Shown here one piece after another: positions 45,104 through 55,367 of a stretch of 64,000 nt of DNA. This DNA is from Pseudothioclava nitratireducens (GTDB lineage Bacteria > Pseudomonadota > Alphaproteobacteria > Rhodobacterales > Rhodobacteraceae). A program made the position numbers and the translations under genes. Where the stretch lies: the NCBI RefSeq assembly GCF_029210495.1, contig NZ_JARGDK010000007.1, forward strand, positions 124,001 through 188,000, written 5' to 3'. The notes beneath the pieces are model-generated. The model saw nothing but the letters and a program-made list of their open reading frames with translations, was not told the origin of the DNA and made no database searches. The first letter of the stretch is position 1, and each line of letters opens with the position of its first letter.

Positions 45104-47558
45104 AACCCCCGCGCGGTTTCGCGCGCAGTGTCGGGTCCGCCTCACGCGGGTTCTCGGGCCATGGGTGCTTGGGGTAGCGCCCGCGCATATCCTTGCGCAC
45201 ATCCGCGTAAGAGCCGTCCCAGAAGCCCGGCAGGTCCATCGTTACCTGAATTGGTTTCTGGCCCGGGCTGAGCAGCGTGATCCTGAGCGGCAGGCGTTTC
45301 GGCCCCACCGTCGGATGCTCGGTCACGCCGAACATCTCTTGCAGGCGGATCTCGATCCCCGGTGCCTCGCCCGCGTAGTCGATCGGCACGCTCCGCCCCA
45401 AGGGCGTCTCGAATTTCGCGGGCGCAAGCCGGTCCACAAGCTGCATCTGCTCCCAGTCGAGCGTCGCGCGCAGCGCATCTGTCACGTCGAGCCGGCGCAG
45501 CTCCGCCTCGCTCCGCTTGCCGCGCAGATAGGGCAGTAGCCACGCCTCGCCCCGCGCCAGCACATTCGTCTCGCTCAGATCGGGCAGATCCGCGCCTTGC
45601 CCGCGCAACAGCTCCACCCGCGCCCGGAACCGCTCGGCGGCGGGGGTCATGGGCAGCCCGATCTGGCGCAAGCCGTCCAGCGCGCCGCGCGCGAGCGCCT
45701 CGGGCGGGGCGTCCTTCCAGACACGATCATCCAGCACCAGCGCGCCGAAGCGCTCTTGCTTGCGCGCGATCACCTTGCCCTCGCGGCGCGACCATTCACA
45801 GACATCCTGCCAGTGGATCTGATCGCCATAGAGCCCACGCAATTCCGCCTCGGAGATCGCGCTCCCCTGCCGCAGCCGGGCCTCGCGCGGGTCGCCATCG
45901 AGATCGGTGGCCACGATCAGCCGCTCGGCGCCCAGCGGGTCGCCCTCGGGCGCGACCGCCCCCTTGCCACCCGAAAGCACATATCGCGGCTGATCGCCCT
46001 TGCGCCGGAGCCCGATCCGGTCGGGATAGGCCAGCGCCACCATCTCGGCGAGCGACAGTCGCGCCTCGGTCTCGGGCACCAGCCGGGCCAGCCGCTTCGC
46101 CTCAAGGCGGATGCGCTCGATCGTGCCGCGATGGGCGGGCCACGGGTGCCGTTCGGCATAGGCGCGTGGATCGCGCACGGCCTGCCAGCGCAGGCTCAGA
46201 TCGGCGGGGGCACCCCGGATCGGATCGCGCTCGGCCAGCAGCGCGGCGAGCGGCGCGCCCTCTGGCCCCGCGCGCAGGAGCATATGCCCGAGCCGGGGAT
46301 GCAGCGGTAGCCGCGCGAGCGAACGTCCGTGTGGGGTGATGTGCCCATCCTCCAAAGCGCCAAGCCCTTCGAGAAGCGCGCGGGCCTCGGCCAGCGCGCC
46401 CGCAGGCGGCGGCGTCAGAAACGCCAGATCGGCCCCGTCCGACCCCCACAGCGCCAGTTCCAGTGCCAGTCCCGAAAGGTCCGCCACCGCGATCTCGGGC
46501 GGGGCGAATGCGGGCAGCGCGCCCTCCGCGCCTCTGGTCCACATCCGGTAGCAGATGCCCTCGGCGACGCGCCCCGCGCGGCCCCGGCGTTGCTCGGCCT
46601 CGGCCCGGCTGACCGGCTCGGTGACCAGCCGCGCCATGCCCGAGCCGGGGTCGAAGCGCATCCGCCGTGCGCGCCCCGCATCGACCACCACGCGGATATC
46701 CTGAATGGTCAGCGAGGTTTCCGCGATCGAGGTCGCCAGCACGATCTTGCGCCCGCTTTCCGTCGGGCGGATCGCCGCGCGCTGGGCGGCGAACTCCATC
46801 GCGCCAAAGAGCGGGCGGATCGCCACATCGGGTCCGAACCGGCCCGCGAGCAGCCCCTCAACCCGGCGGATTTCCCCTTCGCCCGGCAGGAACACCAGCA
46901 CGCCGCCCTCGGTCTCGGTGACGGCCTGTTCGATCAGCCCGGCCACCGCCGCCTCCAGACGCATCGCCTTGTCCACGGGGCGGTCGAGCCAGCGGGTCTC
47001 GACCGGGAAAGCCCGGCCCTCCGAGATCACCACCGGCGCATCGCCCAGAAGGGCCGCGACGGGTTCCGCATCGAGCGTCGCCGACATCACCACCAGTTTC
47101 AGGTCCTCGCGCAGGGCGCCGCGCACCTCCCATGTCAGCGCCAGCCCCAGATCGGCATTGAGCGATCGCTCATGGAATTCGTCGAAAATCACGCAGCCGA
47201 TGCCCGAAAGCTCCGGGTCGGTTTGTAGCATTCGTGTGAGGATGCCCTCGGTCACCACCTCGATCCGGGTGGCTTTCGACACCTTCGTCTCGCCCCGGAT
47301 GCGGTAGCCCACCGTTTGCCCGACCGGCTCGCCCAGCGTTTCGGCCATGCGCTCGGCGGCGGCGCGTGCCGCCAGCCTCCGGGGTTCGAGCATCACGATC
47401 CGGCCCTCGATCTCGGGCAAAAGCGCCAGCGGCACGCGCGTCGTCTTGCCCGCGCCGGGCGGGGCCATCAGCACGCAAACGCCCGCGCCGCGCAGCGCGC
47501 GGATAAGGCCCGGCAGGGCCTCGTCAATCGGCAAAGGCGTCAGGTCAGGTCGTGTCAC
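45102..47558 (-). CDS. hrpB: ATP-dependent helicase HrpB
   Basis: 818 residues, normal for HrpB. It has DEAH-type helicase motifs: Walker A GAGKTT (about residues 35-40), motif [16 protein letters not shown] as motif III, then [10 protein letters not shown], and QRRGRAGR as motif VI. The HrpB-specific C-terminal part follows and ends at [18 protein letters not shown]. The role of HrpB outside pathogen gene-expression reports is not well defined; it is an RNA or RNP helicase by motif. It converges with argF. Confidence 0.94.
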   Translation of the reverse strand: MTRPDLTPLPIDEALPGLIRALRGAGVCVLMAPPGAGKTTRVPLALLPEIEGRIVMLEPRRLAARAAAERMAETLGEPVGQTVGYRIRGETKVSKATRIEVVTEGILTRMLQTDPELSGIGCVIFDEFHERSLNADLGLALTWEVRGALREDLKLVVMSATLDAEPVAALLGDAPVVISEGRAFPVETRWLDRPVDKAMRLEAAVAGLIEQAVTETEGGVLVFLPGEGEIRRVEGLLAGRFGPDVAIRPLFGAMEFAAQRAAIRPTESGRKIVLATSIAETSLTIQDIRVVVDAGRARRMRFDPGSGMARLVTEPVSRAEAEQRRGRAGRVAEGICYRMWTRGAEGALPAFAPPEIAVADLSGLALELALWGSDGADLAFLTPPPAGALAEARALLEGLGALEDGHITPHGRSLARLPLHPRLGHMLLRAGPEGAPLAALLAERDPIRGAPADLSLRWQAVRDPRAYAERHPWPAHRGTIERIRLEAKRLARLVPETEARLSLAEMVALAYPDRIGLRRKGDQPRYVLSGGKGAVAPEGDPLGAERLIVATDLDGDPREARLRQGSAISEAELRGLYGDQIHWQDVCEWSRREGKVIARKQERFGALVLDDRVWKDAPPEALARGALDGLRQIGLPMTPAAERFRARVELLRGQGADLPDLSETNVLARGEAWLLPYLRGKRSEAELRRLDVTDALRATLDWEQMQLVDRLAPAKFETPLGRSVPIDYAGEAPGIEIRLQEMFGVTEHPTVGPKRLPLRITLLSPGQKPIQVTMDLPGFWDGSYADVRKDMRGRYPKHPWPENPREADPTLRAKPRGG

Positions 47559-47565
47559 CCGGCCC

Positions 47566-48303
47566 TTATCGCCGTTTCAGGCGGCCTTTGCCATAGATCG
47601 TATCGGTGGAGATTTCCTGCACCTGAAGCCGCCCGTCCCGGGTCGGCGCGTAAGTCAGGGTGAACTTCATCCGGCTTTTCTCGGCCATGTCCTTTTCCGA
47701 AAAGCCCGCAATCCGGCGATACTCGCCCGCGCAGACCACCCCGTCGCCCGATTGCTGGGGCGCGGACAGCGCGACCTGCGTGCGGCGCGCGCCGTCGAAC
47801 ATCGTCGCGTTGAACTTGCAGGCCTGATCGCGGTCCACATCGCGCAAGACCGCATAGAGCGCGGTCAGCGGGTCGATGGTGCCCGACTGGGTCGAGGGCG
47901 CGACATCGGTCGCACGCGGCTTGCGCTCGGGCGTCTGCACGACCTTCACCGGCGTGCCGGACTTGTAGCTCATCTCGAACGTGGACTGGCGCTTGGGCGT
48001 GTCGGCCTTTTCGGTATATTTGACGGGGGTAAAGCGCGACCCTTCCGCGCCATAGACCGCCGCCTCATAGCGGATCTTGCGGATCGCCCCCACCAGCCCG
48101 GTCGTTTCCAGCACCCCATTGGCCGAATATCGCGCGCCGTCCGAGACCCCGTTGATCGCCAGACGCCCCGCCCGAATGCCCTTCAGCTCCACATCGAACA
48201 CGATCGCGTCCTTCTGTTCGGACATCGCCGGGGCCGCGAGACCCAGACCCATAACAGCCGCCAGAAGCGGGGCCGTCAGCATCGCACCAATACGCAGAAC
48301 CAT
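47566..48303 (-). CDS. DUF3108 protein, periplasmic
   Basis: 245 residues with a signal peptide ([20 protein letters not shown], cleavage about 24) and a beta-rich body with alternating [37 protein letters not shown] and [13 protein letters not shown] strands. DUF3108 proteins resemble LolA/LolB-type or YhjJ-type half-barrels and are envelope proteins of unknown function. I used the ATG at 48303, with GAGG seven bases ahead; a GTG two codons earlier is possible. It lies seven bases upstream of hrpB on the same strand, so they are probably cotranscribed. Confidence 0.85.
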   Translation of the reverse strand: MVLRIGAMLTAPLLAAVMGLGLAAPAMSEQKDAIVFDVELKGIRAGRLAINGVSDGARYSANGVLETTGLVGAIRKIRYEAAVYGAEGSRFTPVKYTEKADTPKRQSTFEMSYKSGTPVKVVQTPERKPRATDVAPSTQSGTIDPLTALYAVLRDVDRDQACKFNATMFDGARRTQVALSAPQQSGDGVVCAGEYRRIAGFSEKDMAEKSRMKFTLTYAPTRDGRLQVQEISTDTIYGKGRLKRR

Positions 48304-48432
48304 CGTCACACCTCACAAAACAGGTTTCCGCTCTGGACATATACCGCCCCGAGCGGGCAAGAAACCGAAAGCCCTTCACATTTGGTGACGGTTTCGTCAT
48401 CTTCCAACCCCTTTGCCGATCCCGAGGCCCCG

Positions 48433-49419
48433 ATGACCGCGCAATTGCCCCCCGACATGGCCCAGAAAATCCTCGCCGGAGACCGCCGCTCGCTGGCGCG
48501 GGCGATCACGCTGGTCGAGTCCGGGCGGGCCGATCACCGGGCGCAGGCGGCGGCGCTTCTGGAACAGCTCGCAGGCAGCGGGCGGCAGGCGTTGCGGATC
48601 GGTCTGTCGGGCACGCCGGGGGTTGGCAAATCGACCTTTATCGAGAGCTTCGGGATGATGCTGACCGCGCAGGGCTTGCGCGTGGCGGTGCTGGCCGTGG
48701 ACCCGTCCTCGGCGCGCTCGGGCGGCTCGATCCTTGGCGACAAGACCCGGATGGAGCGCCTCTCGCGCGACCCCATGGCCTTCATCCGCCCCTCGCCCTC
48801 TCAGGCGCACCTGGGCGGTGTGGCGCGCCGCACCCGCGAGGCGGTTTCGCTCTGCGAGGCGGCGGGGTTCGATGTTGTGCTGATCGAAACCGTGGGCGTT
48901 GGCCAGTCGGAAACTCTGGTCGCCGAGATGACCGACCTCTTCATCCTGCTGATGGCGCCTGCGGGCGGCGACGAGCTTCAGGGCGTCAAGCGCGGCATCA
49001 TGGAGATGGCCGACATGATCCTTGTGAACAAGGCCGATGGCGATCTCAAACCCGCCGCGATGCGCACCGTTTCGGATTACGCGGGCGCGCTCCGGCTCTT
49101 GCGCAAGCGGTCGCAGGACCCCGAGGGCTTCCCCAAGGCGCTCCCGGTCTCGGCACTGGCCGAGGACGGGTTGCAAAAGGCGTGGGACGAGATGACCGCG
49201 CTGGCCACATGGCGGCGCGAAAACGGGCATTTCGACCGCTGCCGGGCCGAGCAGGCGCGCCACTGGTTCGAGGCCGAGGTCCGTGAGGGGTTGCTCGCGC
49301 GGCTCCACTCTGACCCGGCCATCCGCGCCAAGATGCAAAGCCTTGGCGACGCGGTGGCGGCGGGTCAGTCCGCGCCCGCCGCGGCGGCGGCTGAGATGCT
49401 GGGGCTTTTGGGCGCGTAA
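48433..49419 (+). CDS. meaB: Methylmalonyl-CoA mutase-associated GTPase MeaB
   Basis: 328 residues of the MeaB/ArgK G3E GTPase family. Walker A is GTPGVGKST at residues 60-68. Further motifs are [19 protein letters not shown], the switch ETVGVGQSE and the base-specificity NKADGD. It protects and reactivates adenosylcobalamin-dependent methylmalonyl-CoA mutase. mcl1 in the window belongs to the same propionate/ethylmalonyl-CoA area of metabolism, but the mutase genes are absent here. The ATG at 48433 fits the family start [18 protein letters not shown]. It ends in a terminator-like hairpin. Confidence 0.94.
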   Translation: MTAQLPPDMAQKILAGDRRSLARAITLVESGRADHRAQAAALLEQLAGSGRQALRIGLSGTPGVGKSTFIESFGMMLTAQGLRVAVLAVDPSSARSGGSILGDKTRMERLSRDPMAFIRPSPSQAHLGGVARRTREAVSLCEAAGFDVVLIETVGVGQSETLVAEMTDLFILLMAPAGGDELQGVKRGIMEMADMILVNKADGDLKPAAMRTVSDYAGALRLLRKRSQDPEGFPKALPVSALAEDGLQKAWDEMTALATWRRENGHFDRCRAEQARHWFEAEVREGLLARLHSDPAIRAKMQSLGDAVAAGQSAPAAAAAEMLGLLGA

Positions 49420-49421
49420 CG

Positions 49422-49446
49422 AAAGGGGCGGATAACCCGCCCCTTT
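49422..49446. terminator. Bidirectional terminator after meaB
   Basis: AAAGGGGCGG and CCGCCCCTTT can pair as a ten-base stem with a short AATACC-type loop, three bases after the meaB stop and 28 bases before the end of the convergent small-protein gene. A/T flanks on both sides allow use from either strand. Confidence 0.75.
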
Positions 49447-49473
49447 GCACAGCTTAATCCGGCTTTCGCCCGA

Positions 49474-49764
49474 TCAGCGTGCGTAGCACTTCGATTTCTT
49501 GCCGAACCCGGCGGGCGAGCAGACCCAGCTCCCGGTGCCCGGCGAGGCGCTGCTCACCGTCATGCGGGCCTTGTCATTCGCATCGCGCTTGGCCAGCCAG
49601 TCATGCTTGACAGCGCCTTTGCCCGCGACCGATTTGGTCACGATCTTGGTCACGTTCAGGTCCAGCACACCGGCCTGTTGGGCCGAAGCGGCGCCCGCGC
49701 AGAGCGTCGCGCTTACCAAAGCTGCGCCAAGCGCCCGAGCGGGGATCTTGAAAATCACGGTCAT
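49474..49764 (-). CDS. Small secreted protein, unknown function
   Basis: 96 residues. The signal peptide is KIPARALGAALVSATLCAGA, cut after about residue 28. The mature peptide of about 66 residues is basic with two Cys near the end (SWVCSPAGFGKKSKCYAR), a likely disulfide. The ATG at 49764 is preferred to one at 49770 because GAGG is eight bases ahead of it but only two ahead of the other. I know similar short proteins in Rhodobacteraceae but no function. A terminator of the next gene upstream separates it from the exopolysaccharide block. Confidence 0.7.
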   Translation of the reverse strand: MTVIFKIPARALGAALVSATLCAGAASAQQAGVLDLNVTKIVTKSVAGKGAVKHDWLAKRDANDKARMTVSSASPGTGSWVCSPAGFGKKSKCYAR

Positions 49765-49927
49765 CTGCATCGCCTCGATTTGGCAAACTCTCCCGCACCG
49801 GAGCCTTGAGAAGGGACGGGGGTTCATTCTCGGATTTGGCCCCAGATGCGTTAAAAAAGGTCTAACAATCAAGAGGCGCAGCACTGGGGCGGAAATCGGG
49901 CAATCCTGTGACCTTTGGCCGAAATGG

Positions 49928-49954
49928 AAAATGCCGGGAAAATCCCGGCATTTT
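49928..49954 (-). terminator. Intrinsic terminator of the exopolysaccharide operon
   Basis: AAAATGCCGGGA and TCCCGGCATTTT form a perfect 12-base-pair stem around AAA; on the minus strand it ends in TTTT. It lies 55 bases past the stop of the GH26-like gene, the last gene of the leftward block starting near 54973. Confidence 0.92.
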
Positions 49955-50008
49955 CAGTGTCTTGCGGGCGCTCAACTCATGGGCGAGTTTTCGCCGACCC
50001 TCCCGAAA

Positions 50009-50923
50009 TCAATCGAGAATCTGGTTTTTCACGCGCCAGTCGGGCATCCCGAAGCCTTCGGGCCACGGGTAAACCTCGGGTTGGTTGAAATAGACCACGC
50101 CCACGAGACCCGGATAATCCGGTTTTTCCTGACGCACGTTGTTCTCCCAGGCCTTGACGTAATCTTCCTTGCCGACATAGCCCAGTTCCGCCACAACGAC
50201 CGGCTTGCCATATTGCGCGGCACGCTCGTAGCGCGGCCCGAAGATGTCGTCAAAGCTGCGATCACCGCCGTGTTTCGCCTGATCCCAAGCCTGAAGACCA
50301 AAGACCGAGACGCCCACCAGATCGGCGTAATCGTCGCCCGGATAGTAGTCTTCCATCCCTTCGTCACCCAGCGGCGACCACATCACCGAGATATTCGGCG
50401 CCGAGGCGCGGCAGATGTCGATCATGTGGCGATAGGCCGAGATGTAGTCCTCCGGCTGCCAGCCCGCCCAGATGAACTGACCGTTATCGTCATCCATCTC
50501 ATGCGCGAAGCGCAGCGTCACCGGGCTGCGCAGCGTGCCAAGCACATCGCAGACCGCCTTCATGTTGCCGTCATAGGCCCCCGAGGCGATCCCCCGGCGC
50601 AGATATTGCGCGGTGTTGCGCTCGCTGCGCGACCATGTCCACGGCTCCAGCGTCACCAGAAGCGCGCGCTCGCGCTCATAGGCATAGTCATCCGCATCGT
50701 TGAGCGAGGGCAGGTAAACGTCTTCCCACGGCAGGAACAGATGCTCGATCACCACGCCCGAATCAGCCGCGAAATCGCCGTCCGGATCATAGACCCCGAA
50801 GGGCAGCGATCCGGGCGGGGCGGCGCTGGCCGCGCCCACCCCAAATGCCAGCAGCGCTGCTGCCACGAACGGCCCGGCCTTGCGGGCCGCGCCATGTTTT
50901 TGCCGATCAGTGTTGCGTTTCAT
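50009..50923 (-). CDS. Secreted GH26-like glycoside hydrolase
   Basis: 304 residues with a signal peptide (AGPFVAAALLAFGVGAASA, cleavage about residue 34). The catalytic landmarks are Glu142 in LRFAHEMD and Glu246 in VVVAELGYVG, 104 residues apart, as expected for the acid/base and nucleophile of clan GH-A family 26 (mannanases, related exo-glycanases). FIWAGWQPEDYISAYRHM is the usual following block. It lies 31 bases after the GT2 synthase in the same operon with a strong AGGAGG site, so it probably trims or releases the polymer made by that synthase. Substrate cannot be told. Confidence 0.83.
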   Translation of the reverse strand: MKRNTDRQKHGAARKAGPFVAAALLAFGVGAASAAPPGSLPFGVYDPDGDFAADSGVVIEHLFLPWEDVYLPSLNDADDYAYERERALLVTLEPWTWSRSERNTAQYLRRGIASGAYDGNMKAVCDVLGTLRSPVTLRFAHEMDDDNGQFIWAGWQPEDYISAYRHMIDICRASAPNISVMWSPLGDEGMEDYYPGDDYADLVGVSVFGLQAWDQAKHGGDRSFDDIFGPRYERAAQYGKPVVVAELGYVGKEDYVKAWENNVRQEKPDYPGLVGVVYFNQPEVYPWPEGFGMPDWRVKNQILD

Positions 50924-50954
50924 GGTCTTCCTCCTGCGCGCGTGATGCGCGACC

Positions 50955-52859
50955 CTAATTCCCCCAGAAGGGCGCAAAGCGGAACCGGACCTCGCCCGGT
51001 TTGCCCGCCCCGGCCCCTGACACGACGTATTCCGCTTGCGTGATCCGCAGCGGCTCCAGCCCGTAGGCGAGCGCCTGCAAGCTCTCGCCCCCGCGCAGCC
51101 AAAGCGCCCCGCCGGTCAGCCCGGCCAGCACGCAAACAGTCGCACCCTGCATCAGGACAGTGCGCCCCTGATCCCGCCAGCCAATGCCGTTTTCGCGCAG
51201 GTGGCGGATGACGATCACGGCCAGCAAGCTCATGTATAATATAGTGTTTACCAGCGAGAGCATGTAGAAGCCGCGCGCTTGTGTCACATCCCCGATAAGC
51301 AGCACCGGCGCCACCGCGCCAAGCGCCAGCAGCGCGTAAAGCGCGATGATCTTGCCGGGCAGTTGCGGGGTTGCCGCCTCGCCCTTGGGCGTGATGCGGA
51401 AATCCACGAAATGCCCCGTGACCCGGTCGCGCACCGCCATCAGGCAGCCCCACAGCACCCATGGCCATTGCAGCGCCACGAACAGCGCCTTTTCCCAGGC
51501 CAGAACGCGCGCCGTGCGCGGGCGCATGAACCCGTCCGCGCGCAGCACATAGGCAAACAGGATCATCGCCGCGACCGCGGGCAGCGAATGGCCAAGGAAG
51601 GACGGGTAGGTCACATCCGCGAACCGCATGTCGAAGACAATCGCGGCGATCGGCAGAAAATACATCAACAGCATCGTCAGCGCGAAGAACACATACCAAC
51701 TCTGGCACAGCAGAAACAGGAACCGCAGCCGCCCCGGCAACCGTCCCAGATAGCCCGGCGTGTAGCGCAAGAGCAGGCTCAAGAGGCTCCGCGACCACTG
51801 GAACTCCTGCGTGATCAGGTCGGGCAGCGTCGCCGGGCCATCGCCGATCGCAATCGCGTCGATCGCATGCACGCCGCGCCAGCCGCCCGAGGCCATCAGC
51901 ATCGTGGTCGAATGATCCTCGGCCAGTTCCGGGCCAAGCCCGCCCACCTCGCGCAGCGCCGCCGTGCGCACCGCGTAATGCGAGCCGATGCACATCGGCG
52001 TCAGCACTGCCGTGTAGCCGGTCTGAAAGACGCCATGGAACGCCGCCTCGGAGTAAAGCCGCGTGCGCGCCGACCAGCTTTGCGCCGCGTTGGACGCACA
52101 GATTGACGGTGCGCTCACATAGCCCACTTCCGGGTCGGCGAAAGGGCGCAGCATCTCGCGCAGATAGCCCGGCTGGGGCACGTGATCGGCGTCGAGCTGG
52201 CTGACGACATCATAGTCGTCATAGCCCCAATGGTCGTAAAAATAGGCGAGGTTGCCCTCTTTGCAGCGCGTCCGGCGGGGCCATTCTGCACGGTGATACG
52301 CTTCGACCCCGAAGCGCGAGGAAATCTGCACCCCATGCGCCGCACACCAGGCGCGGGTCTCCTCCGAGGGCGCCTCATCCGCAAGCCATGTGTCATGCGG
52401 GTAATCCTGCGCAAGCATCGCTTCGAGCGTCTTTTGCACGACCGAGAACGGCTCGGACGGGGTCTTGGTGGTGATCATCGCCACCCGCCACGCGCCCGGC
52501 ACCGGGTCAGGCGCGCTTGACCGCCGCGCTTGCAGGAAGACCACCACGAAATAGGCCTGCATCCCCCAGATCCAGACCATCGCCGCCGTAATCAGCCAAT
52601 ATCGCAGCGGTTCAATCACATGCGCCGGTTGCAGCCACCACGACCAGAACCAGCCCGCCGCCACCAGCCAGAGCGCCACGATCCCATGATATTTGAGCGC
52701 GCGCCGCCCGGTCAGGAGCGGCGTCAGATAGGGGCGCTCGGCCAAGGGCCTGCGGGTATAGGGGTGCGGCTCTGGCCGCATCTGCGGCACGGGCGGCTCC
52801 GGGCGCACCGCCTCGGGCGCGGGGTCTGATCTGGGGGGCGGGGGCGTCATCGCGGTCAC
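50955..52859 (-). CDS. Processive family 2 glycosyltransferase (cellulose-synthase-like)
   Basis: 634 residues: two N-terminal membrane helices, a cytoplasmic GT2 domain, and four or five C-terminal helices. Catalytic motifs are D in LADEAP, D223-A-D225 (LDADHVPQPGYL), the LAEDHST motif and Q351-x3-W355 (QEFQWSRS). That set marks processive synthases such as cellulose, hyaluronan or mannan-type. No PilZ domain is visible. It starts six bases after galE and is followed by the GH26-like gene. The product and sugar donor are unknown, but the neighbouring sugar-nucleotide genes restrict them. Confidence 0.88.
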   Translation of the reverse strand: MTAMTPPPPRSDPAPEAVRPEPPVPQMRPEPHPYTRRPLAERPYLTPLLTGRRALKYHGIVALWLVAAGWFWSWWLQPAHVIEPLRYWLITAAMVWIWGMQAYFVVVFLQARRSSAPDPVPGAWRVAMITTKTPSEPFSVVQKTLEAMLAQDYPHDTWLADEAPSEETRAWCAAHGVQISSRFGVEAYHRAEWPRRTRCKEGNLAYFYDHWGYDDYDVVSQLDADHVPQPGYLREMLRPFADPEVGYVSAPSICASNAAQSWSARTRLYSEAAFHGVFQTGYTAVLTPMCIGSHYAVRTAALREVGGLGPELAEDHSTTMLMASGGWRGVHAIDAIAIGDGPATLPDLITQEFQWSRSLLSLLLRYTPGYLGRLPGRLRFLFLLCQSWYVFFALTMLLMYFLPIAAIVFDMRFADVTYPSFLGHSLPAVAAMILFAYVLRADGFMRPRTARVLAWEKALFVALQWPWVLWGCLMAVRDRVTGHFVDFRITPKGEAATPQLPGKIIALYALLALGAVAPVLLIGDVTQARGFYMLSLVNTILYMSLLAVIVIRHLRENGIGWRDQGRTVLMQGATVCVLAGLTGGALWLRGGESLQALAYGLEPLRITQAEYVVSGAGAGKPGEVRFRFAPFWGN

Positions 52860-52865
52860 CTGAAT

Positions 52866-53885
52866 TCACCCCGCAAGGGCGCGCGCATGTCCGAACCATG
52901 GCGCGGCATGGGCCACGATCTGATCGAGATCGGTATAGCGCGCGGCAAAGCCCAAGGTCTCGCGCGCCTTCGAGGGATCCGCGGTCAACTCCGCCGGGTC
53001 GCCCGCGCGGCGCGCCTCTGCGATCACCGGCACCGGGCGGCCCGTCACGCGCTCCACCGCCGCGATCACCTCGCGCACCGAACTGCCCCGGCCCGTCCCG
53101 AGATTCAGCGCCACCGAGCCACGCCCCGCCGCCAGATGATCGAGCGCGCGCAGATGCGCCTCGGCCAGATCGTCCACATGGATGTAGTCACGGATGCAGG
53201 TGCCATCGGGCGTCGGATAATCCGTCCCGAAAATCCGCAACGGCCCGGCTTCGCCACTCGCCGCCATAAGCGCGAGCGGGATCAGATGCGTCTCGGGGTC
53301 GTGACGCTCGCCGATCTCACCCTCGGGGTCGGCCCCGGCGGCGTTGAAATAGCGCAGCGCCGCGAACTCGATCCCATGCGCCACCGCCGCATCGCGCAGC
53401 ATCCACTCGCAGGCCAGCTTGGTCCGCCCATAAGGGTTGATCGGCGCCTGCACCATGTCCTCGGTGATCGGCAACTGCGCGGGCGTGCCATAGGTCGCAC
53501 AGCTCGACGAGAACACGATCCGGCCCACGCCCACGGCCTCCATCGCCTCCAAGAGCGCAATCATCCCGCCCAGATTGTTGTCGTAATAGGTCTCGGGCGC
53601 GCCCACGCTCTCGCCGACATAGGCCAGCGCCGCGAAATGGATCACCGCCTCGATCCGATGCGCGCGCAGCGCCGCTTCGAGCGTCACCCGGTCGCGCAGA
53701 TCGCCCTCGACCAGCGGCCCCCATTTCACCGCATCCGCATGCCCGCGCGAGAGGTTGTCATAAACCACCACCTCCGCACCCGCCCGTGCCAGCGCCTTGC
53801 AGCAATGCGACCCGATATAGCCCGCGCCCCCCGTCACCAACACGCGGCGCGGCAGATCGGGCAGGGCGGGCAGCTGTGATGTCAC
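52866..53885 (-). CDS. galE: UDP-glucose 4-epimerase
   Basis: 339-residue extended SDR. The NAD-binding motif is [10 protein letters not shown] at residues 18-27, and the catalytic pair is Tyr152/Lys156 (NPYGRTK). Also present are [13 protein letters not shown] and [14 protein letters not shown], which are GalE blocks. It interconverts UDP-glucose and UDP-galactose (possibly UDP-xylose and UDP-arabinose in some relatives). Its ATG overlaps the preceding epimerase gene by four bases and the synthase follows in six, so it belongs to the polymer operon. Confidence 0.92.
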   Translation of the reverse strand: MTSQLPALPDLPRRVLVTGGAGYIGSHCCKALARAGAEVVVYDNLSRGHADAVKWGPLVEGDLRDRVTLEAALRAHRIEAVIHFAALAYVGESVGAPETYYDNNLGGMIALLEAMEAVGVGRIVFSSSCATYGTPAQLPITEDMVQAPINPYGRTKLACEWMLRDAAVAHGIEFAALRYFNAAGADPEGEIGERHDPETHLIPLALMAASGEAGPLRIFGTDYPTPDGTCIRDYIHVDDLAEAHLRALDHLAAGRGSVALNLGTGRGSSVREVIAAVERVTGRPVPVIAEARRAGDPAELTADPSKARETLGFAARYTDLDQIVAHAAPWFGHARALAG

Positions 53886-54973
53886 GCCAGACGCTCCTCG
53901 GGTTTGTTGCGGGCATTGCGGGCCACTTCACTCATGAAATAGGCGATGGTCGGCACCAGCCCCTCGCGCAGCGGCACTTTGGGCGCCCAGCCCAGCACCG
54001 CCTTGGCGCGGGTAATATCGGGCCGACGCTGGCGCGGATCGTCGCGCGGCAATTCACGGTAGCTCACCGTCGATTGCGTGCCGGTCATCTGCAACACGAT
54101 ATCGGCCAGTTGCGCGATGGTGAACTCGCCCGGATTCCCAAGATTGACCGGGTCCGGTCCCACCTTGTCGGAATTCATCAGCGCGATCAGCCCGTCGATC
54201 AGATCGTCCACATAGCAGAAAGAGCGCGTCTGCTGCCCGCTGCCATAGATGGTCAGGGTCTCGCCGGTCAGGGCCTGCATGATGAAGTTCGACACCACGC
54301 GCCCGTCCTCTGGGTCCATGCGCGGGCCATAGGTGTTGAAGATGCGCGCGATACGAATGTCCACGCCGCGCTCTTCATGGGTGTCGTGGAACACCGTCTC
54401 GGCGGCGCGCTTGCCCTCGTCGTAGCACGAGCGCGGCCCGATGGTATTCACCAGCCCCCGATAGCTCTCGGGCTGCGGTGTCACCTCCGGGTCGCCATAA
54501 ATCTCCGAGGTCGAGGCCTGAAGGATGCGCGCGCCTTTCTCCTCGGCGATCCGCAACAGGTTCAGCGCCCCGAAGACCGAGGTCTTGAACGTGTGCAGCG
54601 GGTCGATCTGATATTTCGGCGGCGAGGCCGGGCAGGCCAGATTGTAGATCTGCGCGACATCTTCCAACAGCTCGAAAGGTTCGACGATGTCATGGAGCAC
54701 AAAGGCAAAGCAGGGGTGGTCCATCAGGTGCGAAATATTCTCGAGCCGCCCCGTCGAGAGGTTATCGACGCAGATCACCCGGTGTCCCGCCGCGATCTGG
54801 CGGTCGCACAGATGCGAGCCCAGAAACCCGGCGCCGCCCGCGACGATCACGGTGCGCCCGGACGCGCCCGGCATACAGGGTTCGCGGTCATCGCCTGTCT
54901 CGGATTTAACGTCGCGCAGCCGCGGTAATGCGGCCCCGAAATGCGGATGGATCAAGGTCTTTTCAACTGGCAT
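53882..54973 (-). CDS. UDP-glucuronate decarboxylase-like SDR (UDP-xylose synthase)
   Basis: 363 residues. It has an extended-SDR fold with GGAGFLGSH, the active-site Tyr184/Lys188 in [11 protein letters not shown], and the decarboxylase-type signature [37 protein letters not shown] and [13 protein letters not shown] are also UXS family blocks. The enzyme makes UDP-xylose from UDP-glucuronate. The ATG at 54973 follows GGAGGA; longer frames are unlikely. First gene of the leftward polymer operon, overlapping galE by four bases. No UDP-glucose dehydrogenase is in the window to supply UDP-glucuronate. Confidence 0.85.
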   Translation of the reverse strand: MPVEKTLIHPHFGAALPRLRDVKSETGDDREPCMPGASGRTVIVAGGAGFLGSHLCDRQIAAGHRVICVDNLSTGRLENISHLMDHPCFAFVLHDIVEPFELLEDVAQIYNLACPASPPKYQIDPLHTFKTSVFGALNLLRIAEEKGARILQASTSEIYGDPEVTPQPESYRGLVNTIGPRSCYDEGKRAAETVFHDTHEERGVDIRIARIFNTYGPRMDPEDGRVVSNFIMQALTGETLTIYGSGQQTRSFCYVDDLIDGLIALMNSDKVGPDPVNLGNPGEFTIAQLADIVLQMTGTQSTVSYRELPRDDPRQRRPDITRAKAVLGWAPKVPLREGLVPTIAYFMSEVARNARNKPEERLA

Positions 54974-55367
54974 TTCGTCGTGTCCTCCCCCAGAACCGAC
55001 AACCGGCGATTGCACCGATACCCTTTTCCGATCAGAGCGCTGACCTGACACTCATACGCGCCTCACACGGTGCAAAAATCTCCAGCAATCAAAATGTTAT
55101 GCTTTAAATCTGGCGGTGTAATTGATGTGTCGCAAGGGTAGGATTAATAAAAAGTTAAACGCTGCGGGGGCGGCGCAAATCGTTAACGGGCGACTATTTC
55201 CAGAGCGCTGCAACCCTGAATTGAAAACCCGCTCAAAAGGATAGGTAAATACAATCTTAGGGCTGTAATCTGGTCAGATCGGTTCACCGCTTCGACGGCT
55301 TGTTTTGACCCCTTGGTCAGTTGCGACAAGGTGACACAATTCCGCCATAATTCCCCGGATTGTCGCA
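54974..55367. promoter_or_regulatory. AT-rich leader of the exopolysaccharide operon
   Basis: 394 bases without a convincing gene, between the end of the sulfatase-like gene and the start of the decarboxylase gene on the same strand. 55080-55175 and 55230-55270 are clearly AT-rich for this genome, with TTTAAA and TTTTTATTAA runs. The operon promoter must be here. On the minus strand TTGCGA with TTTAAA 19 bases on is the best pair I can see, but it is weak. No terminator for the upstream gene is obvious. Confidence 0.5.

Noticed and set aside
47347-48432. Extended N-terminus for MeaB reaching back into hrpB
   Set aside because: This part overlaps the DUF3108 gene and hrpB on the other strand, and the MeaB family starts at the [11 protein letters not shown] position.
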